From positions 248,001 through 312,000 of the forward strand of contig JAIXMQ010000005.1 in NCBI GenBank assembly GCA_025716855.1: a DNA stretch of 64,000 bases. Reading direction: 5' to 3'. The position numbers and the translations under genes are program-made. Shown one piece after another: positions 59,418 through 64,000 of this stretch; within the stretch, counting starts at the first letter, position 1; each line of letters begins with the position of its first letter. Under the pieces are notes generated by a model. That model did not search any database. It was not told the DNA's origin and saw only the letters and a program-made list of their open reading frames with translations. This DNA is from Pilaira anomala (Eukaryota; Mucoromycota; Mucoromycetes; Mucorales; Mucoraceae).

Positions 59418-61113
59418 CAGCAACAAATCAACCTTTTTTTTTTTTTATGTTTGAAAAATTATGTCTATGCATTACCTGGTAATCCGGGAAGTACAAACCC
59501 ACATATCATTTCTGCAAACACATTTAATCCAAATCCACTTCCAGTTAACGCAGTAATCATATTTAGAGGTAAAGATAGAATAGTTGACATAAAAATAGCC
59601 AAGATGACACCCCACCATGGAAGTTGACTGTTATTAATATATGCAATAGCAATATTTAGTCCGATACCGCCGAAATAAACAAGATAATACCACCATGTAG
59701 GTACTTCTTTATAGAAAGACATCATTTTCATATGTGGATCCATATGCTCATCCTCCTCCTCTACTGCTTCTCCCTTTTTTCGTCTTATGTCCTTTAGGAT
59801 CGCCTTAAAATTAGCACGAATTTCTTTCCCGTGAAATAAAGCGATATGTGTGATCGAAGCAGTGACAGCAAAGTTCAGAAAGATATATTGGATAGCTGAA
59901 ATACTAGCAAAATGGGGTCGACCTACTTCCTCTAACGCTGTTTCATTCAAAGAGTTATCTGGATTCAATACTTTGTGTTGTGGATAAATAGTTGAAGTTC
60001 CGTTTGGAAGTAACTGAAAGATAGAATTGGATAAAAACGGAAAACTCTGTGCATGCCATACATCGTAATAATAAACTAAAGGGGCTAATATCCATAATAC
60101 CAAAATGCCGAAATAAATATTAAGCTGTACCCAAAGAGGCAATACTAACGGGTTCAAGTTTGAAAGATAATTCCAGTCAAAGCTTAATTGAAGTATACCC
60201 AATCCTTCATTGACTGCCAGACCACCAAACAAACGTTGTATCCAAACTGAATCATTCTTTGCAAAACAAATAATCGAAATACCTCCCAACAAGGGCATCA
60301 TGTATTGTGGAATAAATTCATAGATAAAGATACCACTAAACACCATAAAAAAGAACCGAGTCCTCCATTTAGATTCTTCTTGACTTCCGTTTAAAGTTCT
60401 TAATAAAGAGACGGTAGGTAAAGAAGTCGGCCAAATCATATTGATAGGATAAACTAAAAAGTTTCGGAGTTGACCAGCAATGCCGTAACCTACCATTTGT
60501 GTGGCCAAAAGTAAAAAGATTGACCCTGCTGGCCCAGGGGCGTTACTATAATAAAGATTCTGTGCCGCCAATATATGTGTTGCATACGCTGATGTGTTGG
60601 CGGCAGAGACGATCACGTAAATGCATGTATGCTCTTTTACATTAAATGGTCCTGGATTTAACCATCTCCCTTGTGGTAAATATCGTGCCCAAGCGTTACA
60701 AAATACATAGGCTATCATCAACATGAATGTATTAGTTAAAGGTAATCCAACAGGTTTAAATACCATGAGTTGATAAACTGATGAACTTAGACATGCTAAT
60801 GCCTTTTTTTTTTAAAAGGAAAAAAACAAAAAAAAAAGTATATATTTAAACTTGGAGAATTTTATCTGGATAAAAAACCCCCCTTCCAACTTACAATGCC
60901 AGTAACAAATACTCGAACCGTGTAACAGGGTAAAGAAGTATCATCTTTTACAGTAGCTAATTCGTTTACAACTTGTATATCAATATCTTCTTCTTCGTAT
61001 TTATTCTCCACATCATTTTTTTCTAGTGAGATTTCAAATAGATCTTCTTTTATGTGATCATCTCTAGCTGAATATCTTGTCTTTTCGTTATCTTCATTTA
61101 TTTCGGTTGTCAT
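58435..61113 (-). CDS. oligopeptide transporter, OPT family
   Basis: Six exons (60895-61113, 59476-60802, 59201-59370, 58967-59137, 58557-58890, 58435-58475) sum to 2262 nt, 753 aa, normal for eukaryotic OPTs. It has an acidic cytosolic N-terminus and about 14-16 hydrophobic segments. Key blocks are WARYLPQGRWLNPGPFNVKE, IFLLLATQMVGYGIAGQLRN, YEFIPQYMMPLLGGISIICF, GLNVFAEMICGFVLPGLPVA, LGYNTLSQAGTMACDLKIGH and YLKVPPRAIFLNQMLGTLIG. The NPGPFN and KIGHYLKVPPR motifs define the OPT family of proton-coupled tetra/pentapeptide (or glutathione/siderophore) importers; substrate cannot be told. The last exon is only 41 nt and encodes LKYIDQCCANCT; without it, translation would run into a poly-T intron. 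This C-terminal Cys-rich end is typical of fungal OPTs. Confidence 0.94.
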
Positions 61114-62594
61114 AAAATAAAATAGTATAGAATTTAGAAAAAAAAAAAAGGAAAAGAAAAGAAGAGAGAAGAGAGATAAATTAGTAATAGGGCCTCTTCT
61201 TTTATTTATGTAAGCAAAAAAAAAAAAAAAAAAAAAAAAAGAAAAAGAAACCAAGGAGTTAAATTGTGATCCTTTTTAGTTAAAGCTCTTGCTTTTATAT
61301 ACTTTTTTTTTTGTTTGTAGGAAGGGGAGAAATGCATCATGCTTTATCTTATAATGAACTTATTTACCGGTTAAAGAAGTATATAACTATAATATACCCT
61401 TTATGTTTAATTCGTGTATCGAATTCTCTTATTAAAAGAGATAAAATAAAGGGGGCCTTCTTTTTTTTTAAAAAAAAAATCCCCTTTAGTAAATAAACAA
61501 TAATAAGAATATAACACATTGGGTACTGTAGGATTCATGCAAAAAAAAAAGGGAATATGTAACTACTTTCTTTTTTTCATTCCTCTAGATTAAACAAGCC
61601 CGGTAAAATTATCCGATAAGAAAAAAAAAGTGCGAACAGCTTCATCTACACTTTTATGGTAACTATTGGATTAAAATTCCATTCAAAGAAATAATAATAA
61701 TAAAAAAAATGATGTAAAAAAAAATAGATATACACAGAATAGAAATACAGTATAAAAAAATGAAAATTAGTAAAAGTTTGAATAAAAAATCAACTTACGT
61801 TTAATTGAAAATACCAAGAAAAAGGGTCATACAAATACAAATACACAAAAGATTGGATTAACTATATCTTTTAAAAATAAACAAGTAGTTATACTGACAC
61901 TGGATGTATCTTGGGGAGACCAGCGATAACAGGTCAGGAGTGTTGGTTATATTATTATTGTTATTGTTGTTGAAGAGCGATAGACGTAACAGAGCCAATT
62001 GTCAGGGAAGAGCAAAGGCCGTGAGAGCTAAAGCCTTGTAAGGAGCTTGGAAAGAGTTGTGAAGTAGAATAATAGTTGTCACTAGAAGAAGTAAAATGTA
62101 CGCCTTCGTTTCTAGAAAGAAACAGTTTGCTTAAAATTTATTATACTAATATAAAAATATGATTCTAACGCGGTTCACTAGAGGAGTGTTTGATCTGTTG
62201 GCTTAGGCTGACTAAATAAAAAAAAAAAAAGCTCATGTCAAAAACTAGATAATCTATTGATAACTATCAATAAATACGAGCAAATCATAATACCAGGAAC
62301 ACATTTGCTATTTACATAGAAAAAGAAAAAGAGAAGAGATACCTGTTACCGTATTTTTTTTTTTTTCTTTCTAAAAAAAACATTTGTTATAGCCTTTGAT
62401 TCGTCACATATTTCTGCTTCAAAAACGAGTCAACATGTGTTAATGCAAAAAAAAAAAAATGATTGTCCCCTTATATATTCAATCAAGCTGTTTTTCTTTT
62501 TGCGGGTGTTAAATGAAACAGTCATCCATAAACAGAAAATTTTGTTAAAGCAGAAACGTTTTTTTTTTTTTTTTTCAGTTTGAACTTATTCAAG
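61114..62594. other. 1.5 kb intergenic region between OPT and Elongin A
   Basis: Divergent promoters of the OPT gene (-) and Elongin A (+), with many A/T homopolymers and the possible exon noted at 61961-62111. A T8/A10 inverted pair lies at about 61462-61481. Confidence 0.5.
61961..62111 (-). other. possible coding exon of an unresolved minus-strand gene
   Basis: A minus-strand stretch preceded by a good CAG/TAG-type acceptor (TTTCTTTCTAG) reads NEGVHFTSSSDNYYSTSQLF, then PSSLQGFSSHGLCSSLTIGS and LQQQ before a TAA at 61961-61963. Base composition is richer in GC than its surroundings. A second short piece at about 62180-62215 (SLSQQIKHSSSEP) could be an earlier exon. I could not find a start codon or family. 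It might be the last exon of a small Ser-rich protein, or part of an RNA gene. Confidence 0.3.
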
Positions 62595-64000
62595 ATGCCT
62601 GTTAAATCATTAGTTAGATGTTGTCAAGATTCATTAACTAAATCTTTGGATGGTAAACAAGATATTTTTTTTTTTTTAAAAATGTTGTTTTGTTTTAATG
62701 ACTTTTTTTTTTTCTTTATATAAAGTGTTGGCAGAAGTTGGTTGCGTACCCTACAGTTTATTAAAAAACTCACTTCGATGCGCTACACCACAACAACTGT
62801 ATCGTATTGAACGTGCTAATCCTGTAAGTTTCCCTCTCTTTCTCTCTCTCTTAATAAAACAATACAAAAAAACAAAGTTTAAACTATTTGCTTTTTTTTT
62901 TTTAGGGCCTTGCTGCAGAAACTGATGGTAATTATATCAAGAAATAATTTAAAAAGGGGGGGGGAGTGGGGGAAGAGAGAAGGGAAATTGTAACATTTAT
63001 ATATCATAGAGCTTTGGTTAAATCACTGTCTTATATTTAAAGAAATTCGTGACGATTATGAGCGAGGGTTACATAGAGATCCAAAAGAGTGGAGAGAACT
63101 TTATCTTGTAAGTTGAAAATGTAGTATTTATTTTTTTTATTTTTGTTTTTTTTTTGTGTCACTTTTTTATTAATGCATCATAGAACCAATATAAAGAAAT
63201 GGAAAGGAAACGAAAGGAGATCAAAGAAAGAGTGGCAAGTCAATACAGTAAAATTAAGAACGAAAAAGCTGCAAGATCTATCAAAGTATTACATGGAATT
63301 GTTCCCACCACTCGAAATCACTCATATGAATCTGCAAGTAAATAAAAAGTCTTGAATACATATACATTACTTTTTTTTTTTTTTTTAATCTCACTCTTAT
63401 ATAGGACAATCCACCATGAGTAAATTATTTCAACAGACAAAAAGAGCAGCAAGTAAAGCGTATGTATTTTATTTTATTATTTTTTGCAAAAAAATTAACT
63501 TTTTTTTTTTTGCATAAAGTACATCTATCTACCAACAACCAAAAAAATCTACTGCTGTACCATCGATAGCCCAGAACTTTACTTATGCTCCATCCGCTTC
63601 AAACCTAATTCGTGCGCCAAAGCCTCCATCTAAATTAATGAAAGCATATCAATATAATCGTATAAAATTTCCCATTCAAAAAGCACCTATTGCAGATTTA
63701 ATAGCACCGAGATCAAATGTCCCCCCTAAAATCAATGTAAGTACTCTCTCTTTCCATTTAATAAAAAATCTTTACTTATATTCTTCATTTTTAGGTTGAA
63801 AAGGTGGTAAAAAAACAAAAGGTAAAAAATATATATATATATAATTTTTTTTTACAGCAGTTTTTAGTTTTTTTTTTTTTAATCAATTTTTCTTAATAAA
63901 AGCTGAATGATGAACGAAAAATTGAAAGAAAAACTGAAAAAATCGAAAGAAAAGTTGAAAGAAAGGGAATGAAAAACGATCCAACAAAGACAGACATCCA
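62595..64000 (+). CDS. ELA1: Elongin A (Ela1-type), 5' part
   Basis: Gene running off the right edge. Exons begin 62595-62652, 62726-62823, 62906-62927, 63010-63107, 63184-63337, then from 63405 onward. The N-terminus MPVKSLVRCCQDSLTKSLDG, then LAEVGCVPYSLLKNSLRCAT, PQQLYRIERANP, LWLNHCLIFKEIRD and DPKEWRELYL match the Elongin A domain. Its first part is an F-box/BC-box-like segment for Elongin C binding. It is followed by a basic coiled region (KEMERKRKEIKERVASQYSK) and QSTMSKLFQQTKR. A Lys/Glu-rich repetitive tail (63900-63980) continues past the window. Elongin A stimulates RNA polymerase II elongation and, with Elongin C and cullin 3/5, helps ubiquitylate stalled Rpb1. Confidence 0.9.

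Overview
This 64 kb window looks like nuclear DNA of an early-diverging filamentous fungus, most likely Mucoromycota (Mucorales or close relatives). It is very AT-rich. Genes carry many short GT-AG introns (mostly about 45-120 nt), often with long homopolymer-T tracts on the sense strand. The gene set fits: a GPI-type chitin deacetylase, a GT15 mannosyltransferase, a DUF2408 protein, a BEM1/Scd2 scaffold and a fungal OPT transporter. No rRNA, tRNA, CRISPR array or bacterial-type operon was seen. Gene models were rebuilt by eye from conserved protein blocks and splice sites; for the models where exons are listed, summed exon lengths are divisible by three.

Layout: 1-335 5' end of an MTD1-type folate dehydrogenase (-); 533-2465 two-hotdog acyl-CoA thioesterase (-); 4614-6649 coronin-7-like beta-propeller protein (+); 7105-13044 HFM1/MER3 meiotic helicase (-); 13533-14831 glycogen-targeting PP1 subunit (+); 15087-15908 small secretory protein (-); 16192-17903 SEC61 alpha (-); 18266-20046 DUF2408 protein (-). 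Then comes accessory DNA: a decayed 3.4 kb DNA transposon with perfect inverted ends (20273-23682) and a cluster of three F-box/LRR-like paralogues (24109-28852), the third broken.

After a 2.2 kb gene-poor gap: 31102-32479 chitin deacetylase (-); 34100-34660 Cys-rich orphan (-); 35234-36088 phosphopantothenoylcysteine decarboxylase (+); 36227-37930 SH3/EH-like adaptor (+), convergent within 5 bp with an Era-type GTPase (37936-39419, -); 40300-41617 KRE2/MNT1-type mannosyltransferase (-); 42490-43216 Pif1/Helitron helicase relic; 44150-45757 RanBP3/Yrb2-like protein (+); 45955-52403 THADA/TRM732 (+); 53233-54277 RhoGDI (-); 54601-56417 BEM1/Scd2 scaffold (-); 58435-61113 OPT transporter (-); 62595-64000 5' part of Elongin A (+).

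Functional links: RhoGDI and the BEM1-like scaffold are same-strand neighbours and both act on Cdc42 polarity. SEC61, chitin deacetylase and the mannosyltransferase serve secretion and the cell wall. The main unusual content is the transposon with its perfect ends, the F-box cluster with a shared promoter motif, the truncated Pif1-type helicase, and a coronin with an acidic tryptophan-containing tail.
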